This document shows positions 28,785 through 38,247 of a stretch of DNA of 64,000 nt, piece by piece. Made by a program: the position numbers and the translations under genes. The notes beneath the pieces were generated by a model that saw only the letters and a program-made list of their open reading frames with translations, had not been told where the DNA came from and ran no database searches. How positions within the stretch are numbered: position 1 is the first letter of the stretch; each line of letters begins with the position of its first letter. The DNA is from Pseudomonas sp. (lineage in GTDB: Bacteria; Pseudomonadota; Gammaproteobacteria; Pseudomonadales; Pseudomonadaceae): assembly GCF_030690725.1 (NCBI RefSeq), contig NZ_JAUYGD010000033.1:124001-188000 (forward strand). The letters run 5' to 3'.

Positions 28785-29465
28785 ATGACCACTCTCCTGG
28801 CCCTGGATACCGCCACCGAAGCCTGCTCCGTTGCCCTGCTGCATAACGGCCAGGTGCTCAGCCATTACGAAGTGATTCCGCGCCTGCATGCCCAGCGTCT
28901 GCTGCCGATGATCAAGCAGCTGCTGGCCGATGCCGAAGTGCCGTTGTCGGCGCTCGATGCGATTGCCTTTGGTCGTGGCCCGGGTGCTTTTACCGGCGTG
29001 CGAATTGCTATCGGCGTGGTGCAGGGGCTGGCCTTTGCCCTGGAGCGCCCGGTGTTGCCGGTGTCCAACCTGGCCGTGCTGGCTCAGCGCAGCTTGCGCG
29101 AACACGGCGCGCAGCAGGTGGCGGCAGCCATTGATGCACGCATGGATGAAGTCTATTGGGGCTGCTACCGCGCCGAGCAGGGCGAAATGCGCCTGGCCGG
29201 CGTCGAGGCGGTATTGCCACCGGAGCGCGCCAGCCTGCCGGGCGATGCCAGTGGTGACTGGTTTGCCGCAGGCACTGGCTGGGGCACCTTTGCTGCGCGT
29301 ATTCCGGTTGCCGTCAGCGGGCAGGATGCCGCCATGTTGCCGCACGCCGAAGACTTGCTCAGCCTGGCGCGCTTTGCCTGGGCCCGTGGTGAGGCGGTGG
29401 TCGCTGACCTGGCGCAACCGGTTTACCTGCGTGATCAGGTGGCCACGCCCAAGGCTCCGGTTTAA
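28785..29465 (+). CDS. tsaB: tRNA t6A modification protein TsaB
   Basis: A 226-residue protein of the ASKHA fold that partners TsaD, TsaE and TsaC to make N6-threonylcarbamoyladenosine at tRNA position 37. Typical motifs are LALDTATEACSVAL at the N-terminus and AFGRGPGAFTGVRIAIG. The start at ATG 28785 (MTTLLALDT) fits the family; further-upstream in-frame starts would add 22 unrelated residues. It carries the DARMDEVYWG segment of the dimer interface. Length is normal. Confidence 0.95.
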   Translation: MTTLLALDTATEACSVALLHNGQVLSHYEVIPRLHAQRLLPMIKQLLADAEVPLSALDAIAFGRGPGAFTGVRIAIGVVQGLAFALERPVLPVSNLAVLAQRSLREHGAQQVAAAIDARMDEVYWGCYRAEQGEMRLAGVEAVLPPERASLPGDASGDWFAAGTGWGTFAARIPVAVSGQDAAMLPHAEDLLSLARFAWARGEAVVADLAQPVYLRDQVATPKAPV

Positions 29466-29598
29466 ACCGCCGATAGCGGCGCACCTTCTGTCGCGCATAT
29501 TGCCGCGTTACGCCGCGCTTGATTGCCAAGCCGGTCTACGGGGGCTAAATTGCCATCACTTGTGTCCATCGTTGGCTAAGCAAGCCGAGCAGTAACTG

Positions 29599-29940
29599 AT
29601 GCGTATCGACGGTTTTACTTCCTCTTATTCGCCAGACCGCAGTGCCCGCCCGGGCTCTGCGGTTACGCCATTTCGCGAAGCGCAGCGCGAGATTGAGGAA
29701 CGTCGTGAGCAGCCCGCATCCCCAGCCAGCACCCAGGGCTTCGAACAAGTTGCCCAGGCGCGCAAGGTCGAAGCCAGTAATGCCAGCAGCGACAGCCTGC
29801 CATCGCGCCTGCAAGACCAGCTCTACCAGCCGCCGCTAAACAACCGCGCCGCCCAGGCGTTGGCCAGCTACAGCTCAACCGCCAGTTTCGCCAGCGAGAC
29901 GGATGCCCAGCAGGTGCTCGGCCTCGATCTTTACGCCTAA
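29599..29940 (+). CDS. Conserved small Pseudomonas protein, unknown
   Basis: A 113-residue polar protein, rich in serine, alanine and glutamine, largely predicted disordered (RREQPASPASTQGF). The start MRIDGFTSSY has a plausible upstream GAGCAG. The next gene begins three nt after its stop, implying co-transcription with the DUF72 gene. There is no signal peptide or membrane helix. I do not recognise a function. Confidence 0.62.
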   Translation: MRIDGFTSSYSPDRSARPGSAVTPFREAQREIEERREQPASPASTQGFEQVAQARKVEASNASSDSLPSRLQDQLYQPPLNNRAAQALASYSSTASFASETDAQQVLGLDLYA

Positions 29941-29943
29941 TTA

Positions 29944-30804
29944 ATGTTGCCTTACTACCTCGGTTGCCCGTCATGGAGCGAGCCCGCCTGGCGCGGCTCC
30001 TTGTATCCAGACGGCTGTCGCAGCGCCGACTTTCTGCCGTTGTATGCCCAGGTGTTCAATGCCGTTGAGGGCAATACCACTTTCTACGCAAAGCCTTCTG
30101 TCGATAACGTGGCCCGTTGGGCCGAGCGCATGCCAGCGCATCTGCGCTTTTGCGCCAAGTTGCCGCGCGAGATCAGCCATAACGGCGACCTGCGTGACCA
30201 ACTGAGCGCCACCGAGGATTTCCGCCGTCTGCTGGCGCCGCTGGGTAAGCGGGTGGCGCCGTTCTGGTTACAGCTGCCGGCGAGCTTTGGCCCGCAGCGT
30301 CTGGCGGAGCTGAGCGCGTTTATCGAGCCCTGGCAGGCCGAGGAGCTGGCCGTCGAGGTGCGTCATCCGGCGTTCTTTGCCAAAGACGAGGAGGAGCGCA
30401 GCCTTAATCGCCTGCTGCATGGCCGTGGTATCGAGCGTATCTGTCTGGATTCGCGGGCGCTGTTCAGCTGCGTCTCCAGCGCACCAGCGGTAATGCATGC
30501 GCAGGCGAAGAAGCCGCGCTTGCCACTGCGGCCCACGGCCTTTAGCCAGGCGCCGCAGCTGCGCTTTATTGGCCACCCCGAGCTGTTGGCCAATGATCCG
30601 TTTATGGCGCCCTGGCTGGACAAGGTGGCGGGCTGGATCGAAGAAGGCCGCACGCCTTATGTCTTTCTGCACACTTCGGACAACCGCCTGGCGCCGCAAC
30701 TGGCGCAGCGCTTCCATCAGCAGTTGATGTTGCGTCTGCCTGGGTTGGCGGCCTTGCCGCAGGTGCAGGCCGAAGATCAGGTCGAGCAGTTAGGTTTGCT
30801 CTGA
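29944..30804 (+). CDS. DUF72 family protein
   Basis: A 286-residue TIM-barrel-like protein. DUF72 landmarks are YYLGCPSWSEPAWRGSLYP at the start, NAVEGNTTFYA, FCAKLPREISH, and AVEVRHPAFF. The E. coli relative is YecE. The conserved charged residues suggest an enzyme, but no reaction is established. It is tightly linked to the small gene upstream and 13 nt from the next gene, so these three probably form one transcript. Confidence 0.9.
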   Translation: MLPYYLGCPSWSEPAWRGSLYPDGCRSADFLPLYAQVFNAVEGNTTFYAKPSVDNVARWAERMPAHLRFCAKLPREISHNGDLRDQLSATEDFRRLLAPLGKRVAPFWLQLPASFGPQRLAELSAFIEPWQAEELAVEVRHPAFFAKDEEERSLNRLLHGRGIERICLDSRALFSCVSSAPAVMHAQAKKPRLPLRPTAFSQAPQLRFIGHPELLANDPFMAPWLDKVAGWIEEGRTPYVFLHTSDNRLAPQLAQRFHQQLMLRLPGLAALPQVQAEDQVEQLGLL

Positions 30805-30817
30805 TAGGCTGCGCCGC

Positions 30818-31510
30818 ATGAGCTTCTTTCGTGCCTTTCTTATTCTTTGTGTAGTGCTCGCCGGCCTGTTGTTGGCAATTTGGCGTGGCTGGCTGGAGGT
30901 GCCGCCGCGCTGGAATCCCTGGGCGGTGCTGGATATTCGCGAGGCGCCGAACCTGCTGACCAGCTTTAAACTCTGGCGGCTGCAGGATGATCCGGCGTTG
31001 TGTCAGCAGGCCTTGAACACCTCCTCACTGCGCTTTACCCCGCAGGCCGACAGTAGCCCGGAAGCGGCCTGTCCGCTGAACAACACCCTGCGTGTACACA
31101 GCGCAGGTGTTGCGTTTAGCAGCAGCTTTATCGCCAGCTGCCCGCTGGCAGCGGCCTTTGCCCTGTTCGAGCAGCATGATCTGCAGCCAACTGCCCAGGC
31201 AGTGTTTGGTCAGCGGGTGGCGCGGGTCGAGCATGTCGGCAGCTTCGCCTGTCGCACCATTGCCGGCAGTCAGCGGCGTAGCCAACATGCCTCGGCGAAT
31301 GCGCTGGATATCATCGGTTTTCGCCTGACCGATGGCCGGCGCATCAGCGTGCTGCAGGATTGGCCCAAGCAGGGCAAGAACGCCGAGTTTCTGCGCCAGG
31401 TGCAACAGGCTGCCTGCAAGCGCTTTAACACCACCCTGGGGCCGGAGTACAACGCCGCGCACCGTGACCACTTTCATGTGGATATGGGGCTGTGGCGGAT
31501 GTGCCGCTAG
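30818..31510 (+). CDS. Extensin-like family protein
   Basis: A 230-residue exported protein with an N-terminal membrane anchor or uncleaved signal at residues 5-25. The Extensin-like_C pattern is visible: QHDLQPTAQAVFGQRVARVEHVGSFACR, the SQHASANALDIIGFRLTDG segment, and the C-terminal AHRDHFHVDMGLW. His and Asp residues in these motifs match the metal-site arrangement of D,D-carboxypeptidase-like (LAS-type) peptidases, so a peptidoglycan role is a reasonable inference. Four cysteines may form disulfides. Confidence 0.87.
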   Translation: MSFFRAFLILCVVLAGLLLAIWRGWLEVPPRWNPWAVLDIREAPNLLTSFKLWRLQDDPALCQQALNTSSLRFTPQADSSPEAACPLNNTLRVHSAGVAFSSSFIASCPLAAAFALFEQHDLQPTAQAVFGQRVARVEHVGSFACRTIAGSQRRSQHASANALDIIGFRLTDGRRISVLQDWPKQGKNAEFLRQVQQAACKRFNTTLGPEYNAAHRDHFHVDMGLWRMCR

Positions 31511-31579
31511 CAGGTTGTTGATGGTGTTGGGCTTCGTGCCTCAGCGCCAACCTACAACTGCCCCATGTCTGCTGTCGTG

Positions 31580-32344
31580 CTAACGCTGCGCCAACAATAG
31601 ATCGGCTGCCTGACCGCTGCGGCCGTCGGCGAATTCGAAGCGGCCGAGTTGGGCGATTTCGTCATAGGCGCCCAGGGCAATCTTTACGTCGCGTGCTTGC
31701 AGGTCGATGGCGCTGACCCCGGCTTGGCTCAGCGACTGGCTGGATTGCCGGCCCTGAGCATCGAAGCGCAGCAGGCTCAGGCGCTCGAAGATCGCATCCT
31801 GGTTGTCGATGCGGCCATCGCCGTTGTCATCGTACTTGCGCAGTTCGGCAAAGCCGTTGGCCGCGCCGTTCTGGTCGCCGAACAGTTCGCGACCATCATC
31901 AATGCGGCCGTTGCCGTTGCGGTCATAGGCGAGCAGGGCATCGTCGCCGATGGGCACGCTGATCTGGTCGAGTTTGCCGTCGGCATCCAGGTCAAAACGT
32001 ACCGAACGATTCAGGCCGCTGGTGCTGAAGCCGTTGCCGGCCAAGTCGAGCACCAGGGGATCGGTTTTCTTCGGTTCGGCGTTGATATTGACGTTCAGCT
32101 CCAGCTCGCGCTGGGCGGCCAACTCCTGAAAATCACTGGCCTGGGCGGTGACGGCGGGTGGCTCGCTGGGCGTTTCTGGCGGGCTGGCGGGCGCCTTGGC
32201 TTCGGCTTCATCGGGCATCAGGGTGCGCCGCAGGATCTGATAGTCCAGCGAGGCGCGCTTGCCTTCCTCCAGTGTTTCGCTGATCGAACTGGTGTTGGCG
32301 GCCGAAGGGGCGGCGCTGCGCGGGGCGGAAATTACATCGAACAT
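31580..32344 (-). CDS. EF-hand-like calcium-binding protein
   Basis: A 254-residue protein, starting at ATG 32344. The first ~90 residues are low-complexity and proline/alanine-rich. Three calcium-loop patterns follow: DLDADGKLD, DRNGNGRID and DDNGDGRID, embedded in LVLDLAGNGFSTSG and FGDQNGAANGFAELR. These features recur in large secreted haemolysin-type and biofilm proteins, here as a short standalone version. No RTX nonapeptide array, signal peptide or secretion signal is evident, so location is unclear. It converges with the extensin-like gene. Confidence 0.75.
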   Translation of the reverse strand: MFDVISAPRSAAPSAANTSSISETLEEGKRASLDYQILRRTLMPDEAEAKAPASPPETPSEPPAVTAQASDFQELAAQRELELNVNINAEPKKTDPLVLDLAGNGFSTSGLNRSVRFDLDADGKLDQISVPIGDDALLAYDRNGNGRIDDGRELFGDQNGAANGFAELRKYDDNGDGRIDNQDAIFERLSLLRFDAQGRQSSQSLSQAGVSAIDLQARDVKIALGAYDEIAQLGRFEFADGRSGQAADLLLAQR

Positions 32345-32450
32345 GGCGAACTCGGTGCGGCTGGAAACTGCCGGGTCTGGCAAAATGCCGCTCAGGCAGG
32401 TTATCGGCTGCTTTTCCAGTCAATTGAGTGATTTTTGAGCACATTTTCTG

Positions 32451-33239
32451 ATGAGTGATGAGCGGCTAATAGCCAGAATTCGTATGCAAGCCCTAGCGCC
32501 CCATTTGCAGGCTGCGGCTGAAACCTGGGCGGCGCGCCTGGGTTTACCGCTGGAGGGCGACAGCGAGTTTGCCTTGCAACTGGGTGAGGGCGGCTTGCAG
32601 CTGGTTGAACTGGGCCCGCAAGCGCCCGGGCCGGTGAAAGTGGATTTTGTCGAGGGCGCGGTGGCGCATCGCCGACTGTTCGGTGGCGGCAGTGGGCAGA
32701 TGATCGCCAAGGCGGTGGGCGTGCAAGCCGGGGTGCGCCCGACTGTGCTGGATGCCACGGCCGGCCTGGGGCGCGATGCCTTTGTGCTGGCCAGTCTGGG
32801 TTGCCGCATGACCTTGATCGAGCGTCAGCCGCTAATTGCTGCGCTGCTGGAAGATGGTCTGGCCCGTGCGGCGCTGGATCGTGATGTGGCGCCGATTGCC
32901 GCGCAGATGCAGCTGCGCGGCGGCAACGCCATCGAGCTGATGCGCGCCTGGCAGGGTGAGCCGCCGCAGGTGATCTACCTCGACCCGATGTTCCCGCATC
33001 GCGACAAGAGCGCGCTGGTGAAAAAAGAAATGCGCCTGTTCCGCCCCTTTGTCGGCGATGACCTGGACGCGCCGGCGCTGCTGGAAGCGGCGTTGGCGCT
33101 GGCCAGCCATCGGGTGGTGGTCAAGCGTCCGCGCAAGGCTCCGCTGATTGAAGGCGCCAAGCCGGGCTATGCCCTGGAAGGTAAATCCAGCCGCTACGAC
33201 ATCTACCCGAAGAAGAAGCTGCAAGCCGCCAGTGAGTAA
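32451..33239 (+). CDS. rsmJ: 16S rRNA (guanine1516-N2)-methyltransferase
   Basis: A 262-residue class I SAM-dependent methyltransferase. The SAM motif I is [13 protein letters not shown], and the catalytic-site motif is [12 protein letters not shown], diagnostic for RsmJ (formerly YhiQ). The C-terminal [14 protein letters not shown] is also family-typical. RsmJ adds N2-methyl to G1516 in helix 45 of 16S rRNA. It sits beside the divergent-facing mexL gene, as it does, from memory, in P. aeruginosa. Confidence 0.94.
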   Translation: MSDERLIARIRMQALAPHLQAAAETWAARLGLPLEGDSEFALQLGEGGLQLVELGPQAPGPVKVDFVEGAVAHRRLFGGGSGQMIAKAVGVQAGVRPTVLDATAGLGRDAFVLASLGCRMTLIERQPLIAALLEDGLARAALDRDVAPIAAQMQLRGGNAIELMRAWQGEPPQVIYLDPMFPHRDKSALVKKEMRLFRPFVGDDLDAPALLEAALALASHRVVVKRPRKAPLIEGAKPGYALEGKSSRYDIYPKKKLQAASE

Positions 33240-33257
33240 CGCTGGCGACGCCTTGCC

Positions 33258-33896
33258 TTAGTCGGCGCGGAAAGCGCGCAGAAACACCTCGACTGCATCG
33301 CGCACATGGGCTTCAGCCTCAGCGCCTTGCAGCGCCTCGCCACAGCCGATCAGCAGGCGGAAGTTGGCGCCGCCCTTGATCAGGCAGAAAAATTGATCCG
33401 CCGCGCTCAGCGGGTCGGGTACGCGCAGCTTGCCGCTCTGGTCTGCCTGGCGCAGCAGCTCTTCCATGCCGTGCAGCACGCGCTGCGGGCCGGCCTCATA
33501 GAACATCCGCGAGAGCTTGGAGTCCTGCGCTGCCAGGCTCACCATCACCCGGTGCAGTTCCACCGACTCACGGCTGTTGATCAGCTCATTGAAGCCCCGG
33601 CCGATATTCAGCAGCAGTTGTGCCACCGGCACTTCGTCGTTCAGCTCGAACAGCAGCTCCGGCAGTTGCTCCTCGCATTTGGACTGCACCGCCGCGGCAA
33701 ACAGCTTCTCCTTGTCGGTGAAGTGGCTGTACACCGTGAGCTTGGAAACCCCGGCTTCCGCAGCAATCGCATCCATACTGCTACCGTCATAGCCATTGCT
33801 GAGGAAGAGGGTCTTCGCCGCTTCCAGAATGGCTTTGCGCTTGGCCAGGTCTTTTGGGCGACCGGGGCCGCTGGTTGGCAACACTTTGTTTGGCAT
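33258..33896 (-). CDS. mexL: TetR-family repressor MexL
   Basis: A 212-residue regulator, the same length as P. aeruginosa MexL. The HTH spans about residues 20-65 (FLSNGYDGSSMDAIAAEAGVSKLTVYSHFTDKEKLF). The C-terminal ligand domain is of the AefR-like type. It is transcribed divergently from mexJK, 91 nt apart, and MexL is known to repress both itself and mexJK. Two related 17 bp sites in that gap could be its operators. Identity rests on length, family and locus order. Confidence 0.87.
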   Translation of the reverse strand: MPNKVLPTSGPGRPKDLAKRKAILEAAKTLFLSNGYDGSSMDAIAAEAGVSKLTVYSHFTDKEKLFAAAVQSKCEEQLPELLFELNDEVPVAQLLLNIGRGFNELINSRESVELHRVMVSLAAQDSKLSRMFYEAGPQRVLHGMEELLRQADQSGKLRVPDPLSAADQFFCLIKGGANFRLLIGCGEALQGAEAEAHVRDAVEVFLRAFRAD

Positions 33897-33910
33897 TGGT
33901 CGTTTTTAAT

Positions 33911-33953
33911 ACTGGACTAGTGAGTTTGCTATTTTTACTATACCTGTCAGTTT
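33911..33953. promoter_or_regulatory. Candidate MexL operator repeats
   Basis: Two 17 bp sites, 33911-33927 and 33937-33953, share ACTnnACnnGTnAGTTT (12 of 17 identical), each roughly palindromic in ACT-AC/GT-AGT. They are 26 bp apart, in the mexL-mexJ intergenic region where a TetR operator is expected. Confidence 0.45.
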
Positions 33954-33987
33954 AATTATTCAAAAGCCTCCACAAAGGTTAGTCATC

Positions 33988-35109
33988 ATGTTTCGTCATG
34001 CACTGTCTGTTGCGTTGCCTGTCAGTCTTATCCTGTTGCTCGGCGCTTGCGGTAATGGCGAGCCCGCCAAGGTTGCTGTGCGCCCGGCCATGGTGGTGCA
34101 GCCACAGCTGGCTGGCGACCTGATGGACGCCTACCCGGGTGAGGTGCGTGCGCGCCTGGAGCCGGAACTGGCGTTCCGTATCGGTGGCAAGGTGGCCAAG
34201 CGTCTGGTCGATGTCGGCGCGCGGGTGAAGAAGGATCAACCCCTGGCCGAGCTGGACCCGCAGGACGTGCGTCTGCAGCTGGAAGCCATCCGCGCCCAGG
34301 TGGCAGCGGCCGAGGCCAACCTGCAGCTGGTACGCGCCGAACGTGATCGCTACAAGACCCTGCTGGCGCGCAACCTAGTCAGCCGTTCGCAGTACGACAA
34401 TGCCGAGAACACCTACCGCTCCGGTGAAGCGCGGGTGAAGCAGGTGCGCGCCGAATTCAATGTGGCTAACAATCAGGCCGGTTACGCCGTGCTGCGCGCC
34501 TCGCAAGATGGCGTGGTGGCCCAGCGCATGGTCGAAGTTGGCCAGGTGGTGGCCGCTGGGCAAACCGTGTTCACCCTGGCTGCGGACGGTGAGCGTGAAG
34601 TGCTGATCAACCTGCCGGAGCAAGCCTTCGAGCGCTTCAAGGTCGGTCAGGATGTCGCGGTTGAGCTGTGGTCGCAGCCGGACCAGCGCTTCCCCGGGCG
34701 CATCCGCGAAATGTCGCCATCGGCCGATCCACAATCGCGCACCTTCGCCGCCCGCGTTGCCTTCGTCGAAGGCAAGGTGCCGGCCGAACTGGGCCAGAGC
34801 GCCCGCGTGTTTATCGCCCACAACGGCGATGTGCCGCTGGCCGTGCCACTGTCGGCACTGACGGCGGAGAAGGGCCAGCCCTACGTCTGGGTGGTCGATC
34901 CCAAGGATTCCACCCTCAAGCGCACTAATGTACGTATCGGCGCTTACGGCGAGAAAACTGTACCGGTGCTCGAAGGCCTGCAAGCCACCGATTGGGTGGT
35001 GGCGGCCGGTGGTCAGGTGCTACGCGAAGGCCAGCAGGTGCGTCCGGTTGACCGTGACAACCGTGCGGTGCAGCTGACGGCCAAGTCCGACCTGACGGTC
35101 AAGGAGTAA
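33988..35109 (+). CDS. mexJ: RND efflux membrane fusion protein MexJ
   Basis: A 373-residue periplasmic adaptor. A lipoprotein signal ends in LLGAC (Cys about residue 22), so it is anchored to the inner membrane. The lipoyl/barrel-sandwich domain flanks an alpha hairpin (about 85-150; EAIRAQVAAAEANLQLVRAE), followed by the beta-barrel domain. It links the RND pump to an outer-membrane channel. mexK follows after 5 nt, with the ribosome site AAGGAG inside the mexJ 3' end. No outer-membrane channel gene follows, as in P. aeruginosa mexJK. Confidence 0.92.
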   Translation: MFRHALSVALPVSLILLLGACGNGEPAKVAVRPAMVVQPQLAGDLMDAYPGEVRARLEPELAFRIGGKVAKRLVDVGARVKKDQPLAELDPQDVRLQLEAIRAQVAAAEANLQLVRAERDRYKTLLARNLVSRSQYDNAENTYRSGEARVKQVRAEFNVANNQAGYAVLRASQDGVVAQRMVEVGQVVAAGQTVFTLAADGEREVLINLPEQAFERFKVGQDVAVELWSQPDQRFPGRIREMSPSADPQSRTFAARVAFVEGKVPAELGQSARVFIAHNGDVPLAVPLSALTAEKGQPYVWVVDPKDSTLKRTNVRIGAYGEKTVPVLEGLQATDWVVAAGGQVLREGQQVRPVDRDNRAVQLTAKSDLTVKE

Positions 35110-35114
35110 GCCCG

Positions 35115-38100
35115 ATGGATTTCAACCTATCCGCCTGGGCGCTGCGCAACCGCCAGATCGTCCTGTATCTCATGCTGCTGTTGGCTGTGGTCGGGGCTAT
35201 TTCCTACACCAAGCTGGGCCAGAGCGAAGACCCGCCCTTTACCTTCAAGGCCATGGTGGTACGCACCAACTGGCCAGGCGCGAGCGCCGAAGAGGTAGCG
35301 CGGCAGGTCACCGAGCGCATCGAAAAGAAGCTGATGGAGACTGGCGACTACGACAAGATCGTCTCGTTCTCGCGCCCGGGTGAATCCCAGGTCACCTTTA
35401 TCGCCCGTGATTCGATGCACTCGGCCGACATTCCTGACCTGTTCTATCAGGTGCGCAAGAAGGTCAGCGATATTCGCCACACCTTGCCCCAGGGCATTCA
35501 GGGGCCGTTCTACAACGACGAATTCGGCACCACCTTCGGCAATATCTACGCGCTGACCGGTGAAGGCTTCGACTACGCCGTGCTCAAGGATTACGCCGAC
35601 CGCGTCCAGCTGCAGCTGCAGCGCGTCAAGGACGTTGGCAAGGTCGACCTGCTCGGTCTGCAGGATGAAAAGGTGTGGATCGAGCTGTCCAACACCAAGC
35701 TGGCCACCCTCGGCCTGCCGCTGGCGGCCGTGCAACAGGCGCTGGAAGAACAGAACGCGGTGGCCGCTGCCGGCTTCTTCGAAACCGCTTCTGACCGCGT
35801 GCAACTGCGCGTCACCGGGCGTTTTGAAACGGTCGATGAAATCCGCAATTTCCCGATTCGCGTGGCCGAGCGCACCTTCCGCATCGCCGATGTGGCCGAG
35901 GTCAAGCGTGGCTTCAACGATCCACCCGCACCGCGTATGCGCTACATGGGCGAAGACGCCATTGGCCTGGCCGTATCGATGAAAGCCGGTGGTGACATTC
36001 TGGTGCTGGGCAAGGCCCTGGAAGGCGAGTTCGCCCGCCTGCAGGAAACCCTGCCGGCCGGCATGCAGCTGAGCAAGGTGTCCGACCAACCAGCGGCGGT
36101 GAAAACCGGCGTCGGCGAGTTCGTCCGCGTGCTCACCGAAGCGGTGATCATCGTGCTGCTGGTGAGCTTCTTCTCCCTTGGCCTGCGCACTGGTCTGGTG
36201 GTGGCGCTGTCGATTCCGCTGGTGCTGGCGATGACCTTTGCCGCCATGTACTACCTCGGCATCGGCCTGCACAAGATTTCCCTCGGCGCGCTGGTGCTGG
36301 CGCTGGGCCTGATGGTGGATGACGCGATCATTGCCGTGGAGATGATGGCGATCAAGATGGAGCAGGGCTACGACCGCATCAAAGCGGCCAGTTATGCCTG
36401 GACCAGCACCGCCTTCCCGATGCTCACCGGCACCCTGATCACCGCCGCCGGCTTCCTGCCGATTGCCACCGCGCAGTCCGGCACCGGCGAATACACCCGC
36501 TCGATCTTCCAGGTGGTGGCGATTGCCCTGCTGGTGTCGTGGATCGCCGCCGTGGTGTTTGTGCCGTACCTGGGGGCCAAACTGCTGCCGGACCTGGCCA
36601 AGCTGCACGCGGCCAAGCACGGCGGCAGCGCCGACGGTCACGACCCCTACGGCACGCCGTTCTATCGGCGCGTGCGCACGGCGGTGGAATGGTGCGTACG
36701 TCGGCGTAAAACCGTGATCGTGCTGACTATTGCGTTGTTTGTCGGCTCGATCCTGTTGTTCCGCTTTGTCCCGCAGCAGTTCTTCCCGGCGTCTGGCCGT
36801 CTGGAACTGATGGTCGACCTCAAGCTCAGCGAAGGCGCCTCCCTGGCCGCCACCGAAGAGCAGGCCAAGCGTCTGGAAAAATTGCTCAGTGGCCATGAAG
36901 GCATCGACAACTTCGTCGCCTACGTCGGCACCGGTTCGCCGCGCTTCTACCTGCCGCTGGACCAGCAACTGCCGGCCGCCAGCTTTGCCCAGTTTGTGGT
37001 GCTGGCGAAAAGCATTGAAGACCGCGAGAAGATCCGCACCTGGCTGATCGAGGTGCTCAACGACGAGTTCCCGACCCTGCGCACGCGCATCTCGCGTCTG
37101 GAAAACGGCCCGCCCGTGGGTTACCCGGTGCAGTTCCGCGTCTCCGGTGAGCATATCGACGAAGTGCGCCAACTGGCCCGCCAGGTCGCCGACAAGGTGC
37201 GCGAGAACAGCCATGTGAGCAACGTGCACCTGGACTGGGAAGAGCCGAGCAAAGTCGTGCGCCTGAACATCGACCAGGAACGCGCCCGCGCCCTGGGCGT
37301 CAGCACCGCCGACCTGTCGCGCTTCCTGCAAAGCTCGCTGACCGGCTCGCCCGTCAGCCAGTACCGCGAAGGCAACGAGCTGATCGAAATCCTCCTGCGC
37401 GGCACCCTGAGTGAGCGTCAGGAACTCGGCCTGCTGCCAAGCCTGGCGGTGCCCACCGACAATGGCCGCAGCGTGCCGTTGTCGCAGATCGCCACCCTGG
37501 AGTACGGCTTCGAGGAAGGCATCATCTGGCACCGCAACCGCCTGCCCACCGTCACCGTGCGTGCCGATGTGTATGGCAAGGAGCAGCCGGCCAGCCTGAT
37601 CAAGCAGATTCTGCCGACTCTGGAGCCCGTGCGTGCACAACTGCCGGACGGCTACCAGCTGGACGTCGGCGGCACCGTGGAAGACTCCAGCCGTGGTCAG
37701 GCCTCGGTCAACGCCGGTATCCCGCTGTTTATCGTGGTGGTGCTGACCCTGCTGATGCTGCAGCTGAAGAGCTTCTCGCGCTCGGCCATGGTGTTCCTCA
37801 CCGCGCCGCTGGGGCTGATCGGGGTGACGCTGTTCCTGCTGATCTTCCGTCAGCCGTTCGGCTTCGTCGCCATGCTCGGCACCATCGCCTTGTCGGGGAT
37901 GATCATGCGTAACTCGGTGATTCTGGTCGACCAGATCGAGCAGGACATCGCCGCCGGCATGGACCGCTGGCACGCGATTATCGAAGCCACCGTGCGGCGT
38001 TTCCGCCCCATCGTGCTGACCGCCCTGGCGGCGGTATTGGCGATGATCCCGCTGTCGCGCAGCGTGTTCTTCGGGCCAATGGCCGTGGCCATCATGGGCG

Positions 38101-38195
38101 GCCTGATCGTCGCCACCGCGCTGACCCTACTGTTCCTGCCGGCGCTGTATGCGGCGTGGTTCCGGGTCAAGGAAGCGGAGTCAAGGCCTGCCTGA
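35115..38195 (+). CDS. mexK: RND efflux transporter MexK
   Basis: A 1026-residue RND pump (P. aeruginosa MexK 1025). Twelve membrane helices are expected: TM1 at about 12-30, then a block at ~335-490, a second periplasmic loop, and a block at ~860-1015. The proton-relay region in TM4 is LGLMVDDAIIAVEMM, with the two aspartates. It exports drugs (triclosan and erythromycin in P. aeruginosa) using MexJ and a separately encoded channel. The gene ends 18 nt before a strong terminator. Confidence 0.94.
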   Translation: MDFNLSAWALRNRQIVLYLMLLLAVVGAISYTKLGQSEDPPFTFKAMVVRTNWPGASAEEVARQVTERIEKKLMETGDYDKIVSFSRPGESQVTFIARDSMHSADIPDLFYQVRKKVSDIRHTLPQGIQGPFYNDEFGTTFGNIYALTGEGFDYAVLKDYADRVQLQLQRVKDVGKVDLLGLQDEKVWIELSNTKLATLGLPLAAVQQALEEQNAVAAAGFFETASDRVQLRVTGRFETVDEIRNFPIRVAERTFRIADVAEVKRGFNDPPAPRMRYMGEDAIGLAVSMKAGGDILVLGKALEGEFARLQETLPAGMQLSKVSDQPAAVKTGVGEFVRVLTEAVIIVLLVSFFSLGLRTGLVVALSIPLVLAMTFAAMYYLGIGLHKISLGALVLALGLMVDDAIIAVEMMAIKMEQGYDRIKAASYAWTSTAFPMLTGTLITAAGFLPIATAQSGTGEYTRSIFQVVAIALLVSWIAAVVFVPYLGAKLLPDLAKLHAAKHGGSADGHDPYGTPFYRRVRTAVEWCVRRRKTVIVLTIALFVGSILLFRFVPQQFFPASGRLELMVDLKLSEGASLAATEEQAKRLEKLLSGHEGIDNFVAYVGTGSPRFYLPLDQQLPAASFAQFVVLAKSIEDREKIRTWLIEVLNDEFPTLRTRISRLENGPPVGYPVQFRVSGEHIDEVRQLARQVADKVRENSHVSNVHLDWEEPSKVVRLNIDQERARALGVSTADLSRFLQSSLTGSPVSQYREGNELIEILLRGTLSERQELGLLPSLAVPTDNGRSVPLSQIATLEYGFEEGIIWHRNRLPTVTVRADVYGKEQPASLIKQILPTLEPVRAQLPDGYQLDVGGTVEDSSRGQASVNAGIPLFIVVVLTLLMLQLKSFSRSAMVFLTAPLGLIGVTLFLLIFRQPFGFVAMLGTIALSGMIMRNSVILVDQIEQDIAAGMDRWHAIIEATVRRFRPIVLTALAAVLAMIPLSRSVFFGPMAVAIMGGLIVATALTLLFLPALYAAWFRVKEAESRPA

Positions 38196-38213
38196 AGCGG
38201 CGCTTGCTGATAT

Positions 38214-38247
38214 GAAAAAGCCAGGCCCAGCGGGTCTGGCTTTTTTA
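38214..38247 (+). terminator. Intrinsic terminator after mexK
   Basis: AAAAAGCCAGGCCC pairs with GGGTCTGGCTTTTTT across the loop AGC, about a 10 bp GC core plus an A/T extension. The A-tract on the left also lets it work on the other strand. Confidence 0.92.

Noticed and set aside
35127-37973. Very long open frame opposite mexK on the - strand
   Set aside because: It is a GC-rich shadow of a clear 1026-residue RND pump. Its translation is rich in His, Gln and Arg, with no domain pattern, as expected for antisense frames in GC-rich DNA. The same applies to 3410-5752 (- strand), 1331-2698 (- strand) and 24659-26506 (- strand).
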